A stretch of 64,000 nucleotides of DNA from positions 19,779,501 to 19,843,500 of the forward strand of contig BSBN01000888.1 of the NCBI GenBank assembly GCA_027924645.1, in the 5' to 3' direction. The translations under genes were made by a program, and so were the position numbers. This document shows, piece after piece, positions 48,733 through 60,873 of this stretch (its first letter is position 1; each line of letters opens with the position of its first letter). This DNA is from Cunninghamia lanceolata (taxonomy: Eukaryota > Streptophyta > Pinopsida > Cupressales > Cupressaceae). The notes below the pieces were generated by a model that saw nothing but the letters and a program-made list of their open reading frames with translations, had not been told where the DNA came from and ran no database searches.

Positions 48733-50110
48733 TATTTTGTATGAAAAGGAGGATGATGGGGTGTGGTTGTTTTACTTTGTATCCTCCTTTCCACAAAACA
48801 TTCCAAGGGCTTTTCAACATAATGCTTCTCCTATTGAGAGGAGAGTCATCTATCAAATTGGGTTGCCACTTGGTTTTCTATTGGGAAATTTAGAAGTTAT
48901 CACATAATGTTGTTAATTAATGCTTTTATGCTCTTGGAACCCTAATTTAAGCAAAACAACAGTTGATCAAATCTACAAATTATGACAAATGTTCTTAGAA
49001 TTAGACAAAGGGCAAAAAACCTTAACTCACTATTTTTATAGTCCAAAAAATAAAGATATTGGGAACAATGGTCATGGTGCCTTAGTCCAAGGTACAATTT
49101 TTTTTGTGGATTCCTGATATCCTTCTAGTACTGATCTCTAATGTATCTTCAGTTTCCTATAATCTGACAATGTAGGACAAGGTTGTTGGTGCCCTAGTCC
49201 ACTAAGGGAGATTCTTCCAAATGTCAAAAGCCCTGTAAACCTTGATGCTCACTATCTAGTCTATTTTTGTGTCTTCATATCTGGAGGACAAAGGCAATGG
49301 CACCCTTGTCCTGAAATCCCGCACAGTGTCCATTTCTTTTTAGATCCCAAATCTTTAATGTCTTCCTATCTTCCCTATAACTCCACTTTCTCTAGATCCA
49401 ATAGCTATAACATGCAATCACATGGAGTGTGGAAGGGGGTTGTGGTGTTTAGAGGCTTGCCTTAGTCAAGCCCTAGAGAGACATTTAAGTCTTCCAAACA
49501 CCATTGTCAGAGAGAGAGTGCATATCCTTGTGGGATGGAGGCAAAAATCCAAATGATAATGATGATAAAGCACAATAAATGTCACCTTGAGGATGAAGCT
49601 CTTATTGAAGGAAGATGCTCTTCAATGCTATCTGGACAAGATGTAATCCAACTTACAAAAACAAACACAATAACAATGTTATGCTCTACAACACAATTAT
49701 ATCACAAGTATGCCAAAATCATCTAATGATCTTCTAGTTATCTTCTAGTTCACAAATGATAACCTACACATGCTTATATATGCAACTACTAAGATTCCAG
49801 CCAAGAATTTTGTAATTGAAACTTATGATGTCAGCCTAGAAACCAAATAATGGTCACAAACCTGACATTTGAATTTAGGACAAACCCAAATAGGGCTGGA
49901 CTAGGGTGCTAGAGCCCAAGTCCACCCCCTTGTCTTTGTTTCAAGATCATCAAATTAGCACTCCCCTAGGTCCCATTTGTCACAAGACCCAAGGGTTTTC
50001 TCATCGGCAGTTTGAATTATCATGCAAAATGCTCTAAATGCAATCTAAAGACCCAAGAGCTAAACCTTAATAGGAGAATGCCCTCAAGGGTACATTTTTC
50101 TGACATAACA
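48733..50110 (-). repeat. 3' LTR of element E
   Basis: 1,378 bp, collinear with 54109-55483. The minus-strand TATATAAG box near 49770 matches that in D. Preceded on the plus strand by CCTTC. Confidence 0.92.
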
Positions 50111-50128
50111 TTTTCCCCCTGCTTTAAT
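50111..50128 (-). other. Polypurine tract of element E
   Basis: Minus-strand ATTAAAGCAGGGGGAAAA abuts TGTTATGTC. D has ACATTAAAGTGGGGGCTAAA at the same position. Confidence 0.8.
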
Positions 50129-51706
50129 GTATGTATTAAATGCAACACCAATACATGCATTAAAGTAAGGTCAAGAAACACAACAAACATGCCAGGCACA
50201 AAGAAGACACACCAAACACATTGAAGACAATAAAAGGCACTCAAAACATGGAGAAGATAGTTACAGTCATGCAAAACATAGACAATACAACATTGAAGAC
50301 ACAAAGCACAGAGAATATAATGAATGTAGTGATTATTTTCTTTTTTAATTTTCCCATATGAAATGCAAAATGCAAGTACAAGGAAACTAAACAAAGAAAT
50401 CCCAAAAAGTGTAGAGGAGTTGTTCTCCACCAGTCTTGCACTTTTTGAGAACAGACACACCAAACAAAATCCCAAGGTGTAGAGGAGTTGTTCACCACCA
50501 GTCTTGTACCTTGAGAACAAACACACCAAACAAATCCCAAAGTGTAAAGGAGCTCATCACCACCGGTCTTGCACTTTGAGAATAGGCACGCCATACACAC
50601 ACACATTGAAGACGTGGAGAAAACATGATAGACAAGTGATGGAGTGAAACTATTGCTATATTCATCACCATCTCAAACACATTATAGGAACCCAGTGATG
50701 ATTTGGCTTCACCACAACAACCACCAAAAACACACTTAAGGGTTGAGTAAGTCACAGAACCGCTCCCCGCCTCATGATGAGGACTTTTGAAAATGACATG
50801 ATAATGCAATCTCTTTGAGAAGTATACCATCACTGCCTCATGATGAGGGCTTAAGATAGAAAAGGGATACAATATCCTTGCCTTGCGATGAGGGCTTAAA
50901 TGATTGATTTGATTTCATATTGTTCAAACACATTTTACAATCATCTAAAGCAGACAGCTTAGCTTATACATGCCCCCACCTTAAGGTAGGAAGAAAACAC
51001 ACAAGGGAACACAAGCTCTCGCAAAGCCCATGCCTCCCAGAGGTGACATGTACTTTATGATCACCAAATGTTCCCACAAACACATCCCTACAAGAAAAAT
51101 GTTAGTGCCCAAATAATCATGATAAACAACAATGGATATGATTAACTACTTGAAAAGAGCCAAGCAGGGCTATATCCATGATAAACAAATTGCACAAAGC
51201 AGTAGTATTGTTAAAGTGTTGTCAGCAAGATAAGATAACATTGACATCAACATTAAGATAGGGAAATCATGGAGTGATTTCACTAGCCAAGCGTCAAATA
51301 ATTTGTTACAACCTTGTTGTCATATATGGACTAGGTCCATTTTTTGATTACTCATGAAAGGGACACTAGGTCCGCATCAGTATAATATGTTTTTCATCAT
51401 TGGCTAGCTAGGTGGAAACACTAGAGGAAGGTAAACAATAAATCATCGAGGAGAACAAGTGTCTTAGCCACATTCACATAGGAGGGTGCCCCTAAGTCAC
51501 CAACTGGAATGCTATGTCCGTAAGACACAACACACAACAATGAAATCATAGAAGAAGGTCACAACAGAGGTGGTCTCCTAGTATCCTTGACCTCACAAGA
51601 GAATCAAGGGTCATCCTATGAGGCCTAACAACACATAACAGATCACAGAGGAAGCACATCACAAAAAATAAAGGGTTAGAGACACTTACCTGTAGAGAGG
51701 TCCATG
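50129..51706 (-). other. Element E 3' untranslated region
   Basis: About 1.6 kb homologous to 56561-58172 of element D. Conserved blocks include a GTAAGT-containing junction just after the ORF stop, GGACCTAGTGTCCCTTT, the TGCGAGAGCTTGTGTTCCC block and three GAGGGCTT-type spaced repeats (50760-50900). No protein is supported. The apparent frames on the minus strand (50020-50872) are repeat translations. Confidence 0.65.
50395..50595 (-). repeat. Three tandem copies in element E 3' region
   Basis: Three copies of a unit of about 60-65 bp, with CCCAAAGTGTAGAGGAG, CACCAGTCTTGCACTTTGAG and CAGACACACCAAACAAA. Related but more scattered copies (GGTGATGAGTCCCTCCTAC) lie in D at about 57345, 57738 and 57849. 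Confidence 0.88.
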
Positions 51707-52795
51707 CTATAATTCATCGTCAAGGAGGTCATCATCCTCCCAATCCCAAATGCTAGATGAAAGTGGTGTGTAAGGTACCAAATCCCAACTGTTGTTCTTG
51801 TTTTCAACTTGTTCATCTTTAAGCTCTTCTTGATTCTCAATGTTAGGTTGAATGTTCTCTTGTCCATTTGTGATCCATTGGGCATAAGCTTGTCTTCTCC
51901 TCCTTTCTTTTGCTAGTCTATTTCTTCTTGTCTTGTTGCTTATTTCATCATTGGTGTGTTTTTCCATAGTTTGCACAGTAGAGGAGGAAGCACAATGTTC
52001 AAATCTCATTGGTTTTGGGGGAATATTTTGTTGTTGATGAAAGCCTCAAGATCCCTATAAGGATGATGAGGCAGGAACCTCGGAATAAATACCATCTCTC
52101 CGTGGATGGTGTGGGTCATGGAACCTTTCCTTATCCACATTTCTCTTGTCAAAATTTTTGTCAAAGCCATAAGAATCTTTTTTTACACTTGCTTCTTGTT
52201 CTTTTCTTATTGGTTGTAAAGGAGACCTAGCCACTCGAGCTAGTTGTTTTGATTTGTATTTTCTATATTCTATGAAAGTTCTATCTCTTCGTATCTCAAG
52301 ATCTATCTGAGGTTGTGGCCAAAAGTAATCAAGAATAAAGTTGTTGTCCTTAGCTAGAGGTTCATATTCATTATGATGGATAGTATGGATCTCTCTATGC
52401 AAAGGAAACTTTATACATTTAGGAATAGTAGAAGGAACAACATTCATTGCTTTAAGCCAAGAGTATCCAAGTTTTACATGGAAGAGGTAGGATGAGGGGA
52501 TTATGTAAAATGACTAATCCACAACTTTTTCATACACTGAGACCATTAGAGTTATCTTTCCAATTGGTTTCATGAAAGTTCCATTATGTGTTTTGATTCT
52601 CAAATCTGACGGTTCATAAGATTCTTGTGCCATTTCATGTTTAAGGAGTAAATCTTCTGTGATCACATTTTTCATGCAATTAGGATATATGAGTGTTCCA
52701 TGCATAGGTTGTTCCATTATCTTTACTATGATATAAAGAGGCCCTTTGGTATTTACCATTTCTTTGTCATGAGGTGTGGATGTTATTTCAAGCTC
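51707..52795 (-). pseudogene. Element E frame: protease remnant and acidic tail
   Basis: A single minus-strand frame of about 360 codons with a few in-frame stops and no frameshift. The first part reads as a gypsy (Athila/Tat-type) aspartic protease: PLYIIVKIMEQPMHGTLIYP, NVITEDLLLKHEM, YEPSDLRIKTHNGTFMKPIG, then LGYSWLKAMNVVPSTIPKC and IKFP. In the family the last segment would be LGRPW...VPST. The position of the catalytic Asp (family LIDPG or LVDGG) is Tyr. A basic segment follows (TRRNRLAKERRRRQAYAQW), then an acidic end WDWEDDDLLDDEL and a stop. No RT follows. A TAG in SL-GS corresponds to a CAA Gln in element D. Confidence 0.7.
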
Positions 52796-54090
52796 GGGGG
52801 CTCATCTTTTTAAGTGAGGCCTTGGAACAAACCTAGAATTATTATTATGTTGAGAATCCATTTGTAATTTTTCAAAGGAGTGTCCAATAATATTTTCAAT
52901 ATCTTCCAAAACTTGTGCAAAACCAATGGCAAAAGTGATGTCAAATATGCTATAAAAGGTTTGATTTTTTCAACTTTTCTTAATGAAAACAAATGAAAGA
53001 AGAGGTGTTGTGAATATTTTCAAGAAGGACAGAAAATTATATGCCTAAGAATAGTCCACTAATGCAAGAATACATTTCACAACACACTTTTGAAGCAACT
53101 CTAGAAAGTCATTAAGACAAAACCTAGTGAAAATAGGCCAAAATATGCAATTTTTCACCAAATTTCAATGCAAAAGAGTAGGGAAACAGGTTTTGTAAAG
53201 AAAATGATGATGGATATCAAATTATAACAGTACTAACAGCCACCTAATGCCAAAAAGTCTATTTCAACATGCCTATAGTGTCACTCTAGATCAAACCCTA
53301 GTGCAAATCTAGCCAAAATATACTAATTTTCACAAATTTTTATTGCGAAGGCCTAAATAAAAGGTGTTGTAAGGAATTTGAGAAGGGGTAGCAGATAATA
53401 ATTCTAATAAAAATGAATTAATGTGATAAAATCCCTCACAACATTCTTGGAGTGCAAATCTAGCAAGACGATAAGGCCAAATCTACTGAAAAATGCAAGT
53501 TTTTAAACCCTAGACATGAAATTTCACAAGGAGGCCACTATGATGACACTATGATTTAGAGGTCAGACCTAATGAGTGTTTTAAAAATGTATTAAAATCT
53601 GAAACTTGGTTTTGACTACAACCCTAGCTCATGCAAAACTAGGTTTTCATGAAAAATACAAAATTTCAAGCAATTTTTATCAAATCAAGCATGCAAATGC
53701 AATGCAAATGAATTGGAAATGATGAATTTCTGTAAATTGTATCATATATAATGCAAATAATAGAAATTAATTGAAATTAGATGTTAATGAATTCAACTTT
53801 TACAAAAATGCAAGTCTAATATGTCTATTTTTTCAACTTCTTTATACTTTTTTGAATGCAATATTGAAAATAATGAATTGAATGATGATGAATTTCAGAT
53901 CTGATGTAAAAATAATAAAATTAATTAAATACAATTGGATGAATGCAAACTATGTCAAAAATCAAACCCTAGAATGTAATTTTTTTCAATTTTTCCAAAT
54001 ATAGCAATTTTTTTCTAAACTTTTGAATGTAATAAAATGAATGAATGCAAATCTATCAAACAACATTCAACAAGGTGCTAAAATTCCAAC
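52796..54090 (-). repeat. Leader of element E with tandem repeats
   Basis: Region between primer site and ORF. At 53040-53560 it contains three diverged copies of the 190-200 bp unit seen in D's leader (TTTCACAACACACTTTTG, AAAATATGCAATTTTTCACC). The 53560-54060 part is AT-rich. No coding sequence. Confidence 0.7.
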
Positions 54091-54108
54091 AACATGGGTT
54101 CACCAAAA
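54091..54108 (-). other. Primer binding site of element E
   Basis: Minus-strand TTTTGGTGAACCCATGTT immediately inside the 5' LTR, shared with element D. Confidence 0.7.
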
Positions 54109-55483
54109 TGTTTTGTATGAAAAGGGGGATGATGGGGTGTGGTTGTTTTAGCTTGAATCATCCTTTCCACTAAACATTCCAAGGGCTTTTCAACTGAGTG
54201 CTTCTCCTATCGAGAGGAAAGTCATCTATCAGATTAGGTTGCCACTTGGTTTTTTGCTAGGAAATTTAGAAGTTATCACACAATGTTGCTAATTAATTCT
54301 TGTATGCTCTTGAAACCCTAATTTAAGAAAAAGAGTGATCAAATATGCAAATTATGACAAATGCTCCTCGAATTAGACAAAGGGCAGACAACCTTAACTC
54401 ACTATTTTTCATAGTATTGAAAATAGAAATATTGGGGACAATGGTGATGGTGCCATAGTCCAAGGTACAACTTTTTCTATGGATTCCCAATCTCCTTCCA
54501 ACACTGATCGCTGTTGTATCTTTAGTTTCTTGTGACCTGACAGTGGAGGACAAGGTTGATGGCATCCCAGTCCATTGTGGGAGATTCTTCTAGATGTCAG
54601 AAGCCCTGCAGACCCTGATGCTCAGTGTCTAGTTTGTTTCTATGTCTTCGAATGCAGAGGACAATGGTGATGGTGCCCTTGTCCTAAAATCCTGCATAGT
54701 GTCCACTTCTTTTTAGATCTTGAATCTTCAATGTCTTCCTATCTTCCCTGCAACTTCACTTTCTCCAAATCTGATACTTGTAAACTACAATCACATGGAG
54801 TGTGGGAGGGGGTTATGGTGTTTAGAGGCTTTCCTTAGTCAAGCCCCAGAGAGACTTTCAAGTCTTTCAAACACCATTGTTAGAGAGAGTGTGTATCCTT
54901 GTGGGATAGAGGCAAAAAATCCAAATGATAATGATGATAAAGCACAATAAATGTTACCTTGATGATGAAGCTCTCATGGAAGGAAGATGCTCTTCAATGC
55001 CATGAGGAGAAGATGTAATCCAACCTGCAAAACAAGCACAATAACAATGTTATGCTTTGCAACACAATGACCTATCACAAGTATACCAAAATCATCTAAT
55101 GATCTTCTAGTTATCTTCTAGTTTACAAATGATAACCTACACATGCTTATAGATGCAACTACTAAGATTCCTACCAAGAATTTCATAATTGAAACTTATG
55201 ATGTCGGCCTAGAAACTAAATAACAGTCACAAACTTGACATTTGAATTTAGGGAAAACCCAAAATAGGGTTGGACTAGGGTGCTAGCACCCAAGTCCACC
55301 CCTTTGTCTTTATTCCAAGATCATAAAATTAGCACCCCCTAGGTCCCATGTGTCACAAGACTGAAGGATTTTCTCATCGAGATTCTGAATTATCATGCAA
55401 AATGCTCTAAATACAATCTAAAGACCTGAGAGCTAAACCGTAATAGGAAAAATCCCCCAAGGGTGCATTTTTCTGACATAACA
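54109..55483 (-). repeat. 5' LTR of element E
   Basis: 1,375 bp from TGTTTTGTATG to TGACATAACA, followed by CCTTC at 55484-55488. Collinear with 48733-50110. Confidence 0.92.
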
Positions 55484-55488
55484 CCTTC

Positions 55489-56560
55489 ATGTCATTTTTC
55501 AATGGTATACTGGCATGCATTTATCAAAGATCTTGATTTTGACCAATTTTTAACCCTCATGAGTGAACATCCTACAATATTAGAAAGCTTAATTGAGTTC
55601 ATCTCCATGAGTAGAAATGAAAAAGATAATTGTAATAGAACTTCTCCTATATCTACTACATGTGATGATGACATAAAATTGTCCTCTGGTCATTCTTTCA
55701 AAAATCATTATGCCCATGAGGATATACTAGTACAAGACAATGAAATCAATGATACATTTCCAACAACATAAGAAACACAACTTTTGCAAGACATCATGGC
55801 TCCTACAAATACAATAGAAAAACAAATCTCTCATGATATTGAGGATCCTATTGATGTTATAGCACATGAACCTGATGAACAAATAAACAATCCTAATTTT
55901 CAAGCATTTATGGAAACTAAAAGAATAGCGGAAGAAGTTGTACCTATGATTCACAACATAAGAGAATTGATAAAAGAAGGACAAGATGGTATTAAATGTT
56001 GTTTGAGGATTAGCACACATTGTACAAAATAATGTTATGCCTAGCTATATTATCTATACAATTGTACATCTCTCATGAGTACATACCCTCGGGTAGTGGA
56101 AGATTTAACAAAACACATTAAGAATGATGAGTATGAAAATTCTCCTAATGGAATGGAATCATTAGCTAAAACTTATGATGATGAGGATGATAATGATATA
56201 ACATCTACACTTCTTAGAAATACTTTACTTTTCTTTCATTCCAATGCTTTCCCTAGCCAAGAAGAAGAATTAGTGAATGTGGAAAGAGATTCCACAGAAC
56301 AACAAGCTTATTATGACTATTATCAAGATGACTATCTAGAGTTTGATAATATAATCACTATTATAGAAGTGGGTAAGGAAAATACTGAATTATCACCTCA
56401 TCCATGGAGAGATGATATTTATGTTGAGGTCCCTCCTCCATTATCCCTTCAAGGATTGGGAGGTAATCAAACTAGATTAGATAGACAAATGGAACAACCT
56501 ACACCTCTTTCTAGCATTCAGATTTGGGAGGATGATGATCTCCTCGATGATGAAATCTAG
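55489..56560 (+). pseudogene. Element D ORF with acidic C-terminus
   Basis: One plus-strand frame resuming at the right edge of element E and running about 357 codons to TAG 56558-56560, with three to four in-frame stops (near 55769 and 56031-56046). It is acidic and Asn/Ile-rich. Recognisable pieces are LDFDQFLTLMSEHPTILESL, EEVVPMIHNIRELIKEGQDG and DEDDNDITSTLLRNTLLFFH. The end (HPWRDDIYVEVPPPLSLQG ... PLSSIQIWEDDDLLDDEI) is clearly homologous to that of the element E frame (RRDGIYSEVPASSSL ... PLSSSIWDWEDDDLLDDEL). I do not recognise the protein. Its upstream part would have included the protease region, which is displaced or lost at the E insertion. Confidence 0.65.
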
Positions 56561-58155
56561 CATGAATCTCTCTATAGGTAAGTATTTCTAACCCTTTATC
56601 TCCCTTGATGTGTTTCCCCTATGATATGTTATGTGTTGTTTAGGTCTCCTGGGATCACCCTTGATTCTCTTGTAAGGTCCAAGATACTAGGAGACCGCCT
56701 CTATTGTTACCCTTCTTCTATTTTCACTGTTCAGTGTTGTGTCTTATGAACATAGTGTTGTGGTTGGTGACTTGGGGGCACCCTCCTACATGACTATCCC
56801 TAAGGCACTTGTTTCTCCTCTCTTGATTTATTGTTTCCCTTCCTCTAGTTTTTCTATTTGGCAAGCAGATGACAAAAAACATTTTATACTAGTGCGGACC
56901 TAGTGTCCCTTTAGCGAGAAATCATAAATTGGACTTAGTTCCTACATGATGATGGGGTTGTTATATATTATCTGATGTTTGGCTAGTAGAAACAATCCAT
57001 ATGATCTTGATGGTGTCTTATTGCACTTACAAAACATAACAATATTGCTGCTCCATGCACTTTGCCTATCTTAAATCTTGCATCATGCATTGTTATCATG
57101 ATTATATTGACACTAACACTTTTCTTATAGGAATGTGTTTGTGGGAACATTTGGCAATCATAAAGTACATGTCACCTCTGGGGGGCATGGGCTTTGCGAG
57201 AGCTCATGTTCCCTTGTGTGTTTTCTTCCTACCTTAATGTGCTTGATATTAATACATAATATCAACCACCTTAAGGTGGGGGCATATATAAGGTAAAATG
57301 TCTATACTAGATGTTAGCAGTGTGCTTGTTCTTAGGTATAGTATTAAAGACTAGTGGTGATGAGTCCCTCCTACACTCTAAGATTTGTTTGAAATCAACT
57401 TACAATCATTTGAGCCCTCTACGGAGGCAAGATATTGCATCCTTTTTCTTAAGCCCTCTATGGAGGTGGGGATTGTGTATTTCTCATGGAGAGTGCACAT
57501 CCTATCATTTTCAAAAAAGTCCTTTGCGGAGGTAGGGAGTGGTTCTGTGACTAACTCAACCCTTAAGTGTGTCTTCGGTGGTTGTTGTGGTGAAGCCCAA
57601 TTGTCAGTGTGTGTCTGGGCTCGTGATGAACCTAGAAATAGGAACACTCCATCGCTTGTCTGCCATGCTTTCTCTATGTCTTCCAAGTGTGTGTGTATTA
57701 CGTGTTTGTTCCCAAGCATAGTCTTAAAGATCTATGGTGATGAGTCCCTCCTATGATTTGGGATTTGTATGGCATGTTTGATTTGTATGGTGTGCTTGAT
57801 CTATTTGGCATGTGTGTTGCCCCATATGTAGTCTTAAAGATTGGTGGCGATGAGTCCCTCCTGCATTATGGGTGGTGTGTTTACTTTCCTTCTACTTGCA
57901 TTTGCATCTCATATATATGAGAAAAAGAAAAAGAAAATCATTATTGTCTTCACTGCATTCACTATATTCACTATGTTTTGCATGTCTTCAATCTTGTATT
58001 CTCTATGTTTTGCATGACTATAATTGTCTTCTCCATGTTTTGCGTGCCTATTGTTGTCTTCTTTGTGATTGGCATGTCTTCTCCATGCTTGGTGTGTTTG
58101 TTGTGTTTGTTGACTGCACTTTAATGCATGTATTGTCCTTGCATTTATACATACA
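56561..58155 (+). other. Element D 3' untranslated region
   Basis: Homologous to the 3' region of element E. Begins with CTCTATAGGTAAGTATTTC, a splice-donor-like site also present after E's stop (CTCTACAGGTAAGTGTCTC). Contains three CCCTCTATGGAGG-type repeats (57416-57540) and three GGTGATGAGTCCCTCCTAC repeats (57345, 57738, 57849), with no supported ORF. Confidence 0.6.
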
Positions 58156-58157
58156 TT

Positions 58158-58172
58158 AAAGTGGGGGCTAAA
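58158..58172 (+). other. Polypurine tract of element D
   Basis: AAAGTGGGGGCTAAA directly before the 3' LTR start TGTTATGTC. Confidence 0.8.
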
Positions 58173-59379
58173 TGTTATGTCAAAAAATGTCCCCTTGGGG
58201 GCTTTTCCCTCTTAAGGTTGAGCTCCCAGGTCTTGTTTATGCATTTATGGAATCTTGCATGATTTTGATGACTCTCGATGAGAAAACACTAATGCTTCAT
58301 GGAAAATAGGACTCAGGCAATGCATTTAACAATAATCATGCCTAAAATACAATAGAGGACATGGGCGTCTATGCCCTAGTCCTTCCCTATTTTAGGTTAG
58401 GACCAATTTTGGAGTGCTAGTTTATGACTGTTATTTAGGTTCTATGTCGACACAGTAAGTTTGAATTATGAAAATCTTGGTGGGAATGTTTGTAGTTACA
58501 TATATAAGCATGATTAGTGATTCATTTGTAAACTAGATGGCATTTTGGATTCATGAGCTTATGTTAAATTGATTCAAGGAATTCATTGTGTTGTAGAGTA
58601 GAAGTTGTGTTGTTATTGTATTTGTGTTTATAGATTTGGCATCCATCTCCTCATGGCATGAAGAGCATCTTCCTTCCATGAGATCTTCACTACAAGGTGA
58701 TATCATTTGTGTTTTCCCATAGGAATACGCACTCTTTATCTGACAACGGTGTTCAAAAGATTTGAATGTCTCTCCGGGGCATGACTGAGGTAAGCCTCTA
58801 AACACCACAACCCCCAACCCATTTTTCTGTGTTTACAAGTTATAGGTTGTAGGAGCAAAAAAGGTGGAGTTACAAGAGAATAGTGTATACCATCAGAATT
58901 GTAGATCAGAAGAGAAAATAGGGACTTGGACTTGGGTACCCACTTATTAGTCCTCCAGATCCCATAACTAAAGAATCTCCAGAATAATAGGAATGGGTTG
59001 TAGACAAGATTCCTAGATCTTGACAGAAATGGTGGCACTGGACTAGGGTGCCCGCTCATTAGTCCCCAAATTTTTTATTTTCTAAACTTCAAAATCTGGT
59101 ATTCATTTGATTGTCATTTGATATCTCTATGTGCAAGCATTTTCCAAAATTTATCTATTTGGTTCTGAATTTACATAATTAGGGATTTGAGCATAATTGG
59201 ACTTAATAAAACAACAAAATCACATAATTCCAATTTTCCCCTATGTTCTGAGTGATCAAAGGCCTCTAGTACACTTGCTACTAGACTAAAGTCCTTGAAT
59301 ATTTAGAGGTGAAAGGAGGATTCATACAACCTAGCAGAATAAACAAAAAAATCCTCTTCATCATTTTTCACCCTAAACA
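58173..59379 (+). repeat. 3' LTR of element D
   Basis: 1,207 bp, TGTTATGTCA...CCTAAACA, followed by GTTTC. TATA box at 58501-58507. Confidence 0.93.
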
Positions 59380-59384
59380 GTTTC

Positions 59385-60856
59385 AGGGTTTACACACACC
59401 AAAAAGGTTCACACTAGACTAGTCATAGTTTGAGGGCTTTCATGTCTCGTGCAATCTACTTGGGACGGTCTTGACATTTTGTCAAATAATTGCCAAGAAA
59501 GCTCAAAACACTACTTGACTAGGTTTGTAAGACCTTCGTACACATCCTCCACACCTTCTCTTATCACAAAGCACTCTAATCTTGCTTTGATAACATTCAA
59601 ACTATCCTTCACAACCTTCACAGTCTGATACATTTAGAATATCAGACTTATTGTCCATTAAAATCACATGAAACCTTCACCTTGGGGCCCTGTAAGCTTG
59701 GAAGAAGATAAAATACATATACATGGGCCTCACCACCCATTATGGAGATTTTCCACTAGTGGGAAACCAATTTACAAAAATTTTTTGTGCTCACTGGTTA
59801 CCCTAGTTATAAGGCATGCATGGCATCATTTCCATCACGGAAGAGTGCCGTGCCCAACTAGTTATGAGGTATGTGAAGGTGGTTTGAATCTTAAAAAATA
59901 GTCATCACAACATCTACCATGGTCCAATAAGGTAAACTCGATGCCCAATTTGAAACTACTCACAAAGGGATTCATTCAAGTGATGATTTTTGTCTTCACA
60001 CGTCTTCCTCACGACTTTGGGACAATGGTTATAACTTTTTTCATGGCTCAATAAAATGAACTACAAATTAATTTTTTAGAAGTTACGAACCTTATGCATG
60101 TCTAGGACAACCTGGGCATCATAAAAATGACTTTTTATCAAACCTACAATAGCCATGAACATGAAGAACAATTTGCTGATTTGCTTGAGAAAATGGCTAT
60201 AAATCAAGCTAGTCTTTCACCACAAGGGGAGGTGCATGATATTTGTGCATTTGGGTGAGTTTAAAATTATTTTAGAGACATTGATGATACTTCCCTAGCC
60301 CAGGAAATGCTCACACATGAACATAATCAAGAATTAGGGGAGTTTTCTCATGGTCTTGATGTTGTCAATTCAAGGAATTTGAGTGCTTTTTGGGACAATT
60401 TTTTCGTCTATCATATCTTTTAATGATTTTTTTCCTATTTATGATGACTTTCATCATGTTCTATCATATCTTAATAAACAACGATAGCGATGAATTTTGT
60501 GAAATTAGAGCACCTAAAGTGATGCAAATCACCAAACATGATAACTTATTTTGTATTTTTTCATTGTGACCATTATTCATTGTCATTATAAAGGTTCTAA
60601 TTATCATTGTCTTATTCATCATGCTTGTATAAATCATCATGATGAGGAAACAAGAAAAGACTAACACCAGAAGAGTATGAAGTTGAGAATGAAAGGAAAA
60701 GAGAAAAAATGAGGTGAATTCGGGAAAGTAGGAAATTGTCAACCATACAAGAAGACATTCCACCATTGCCAATTGAAGAGGAACATGACACATCTAATGA
60801 AGCTAAGAGAAATGGAATTGGTGGCACACAGGGAATGAATACAAAGCCTTCATGCA
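59385..60856. other. Non-coding, nothing recognised
   Basis: Between D and the transposase-like gene. Short coding-looking fragments occur at 60080-60260 (ALINLMHV-like and EQFADLLEKMAINQA) but no continuous frame, and I cannot assign a family. Confidence 0.35.
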
Positions 60857-60873
60857 ATGAGGAAAGTGAATCT

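Larger units (their letters stand above)
48733..55483 (-). mobile_element. Element E: same family as D, inverted and nested in D
   Basis: LTRs at 48733-50110 and 54109-55483, with the duplication CCTTC at 48728-48732 and 55484-55488. Outer LTR tip TGTTTTGTATG (TA in the left copy), inner tip TGACATAACA. The interior of about 4.0 kb has the primer site TTTTGGTGAACC, a tandem-repeat leader, a frame with a protease remnant and acidic tail, a long 3' untranslated region and a GGGGGAAAA tract. There is no RT, RNase H or integrase. It entered D between D's leader and its ORF, in opposite orientation. Confidence 0.93.
45435..59379 (+). mobile_element. Element D: non-autonomous gypsy-like LTR element
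   Basis: LTRs at 45435-46652 and 58173-59379 run TGTTATGTCA...CCTAAACA, with the perfect duplication GTTTC at 45430-45434 and 59380-59384. A TTTTGGTGAACC primer site follows the 5' LTR and a GTGGGGGCTAAA tract precedes the 3' LTR. Once E (48733-55483) and the solo LTR (47705-48484) are removed, the interior is about 4 kb. It holds a repeat-rich leader, one decayed ORF and a long 3' untranslated region, but no RT, RNase H or integrase. The LTRs are visibly older than those of B and C (of the order of 10% divergent in the part I compared). Confidence 0.93.

Noticed and set aside
48708..48907. 61-codon plus-strand frames beginning at the left LTR of E
   Set aside because: They cross the D/E insertion junction and the same sequence at 54109 is LTR; not a gene.
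50020..50872. Long minus-strand frames with Cys-rich and Leu-rich segments
   Set aside because: They translate the tandem repeats and the LTR/3' untranslated region of element E; frames overlap each other and are not kept in element D.
57345..57870. GGTGATGAGTCC repeats resembling a hammerhead ribozyme core (CUGAUGA)
   Set aside because: The core starts GTGATGA and no matching GAAA strand with paired helices follows, so the catalytic fold is not supported.
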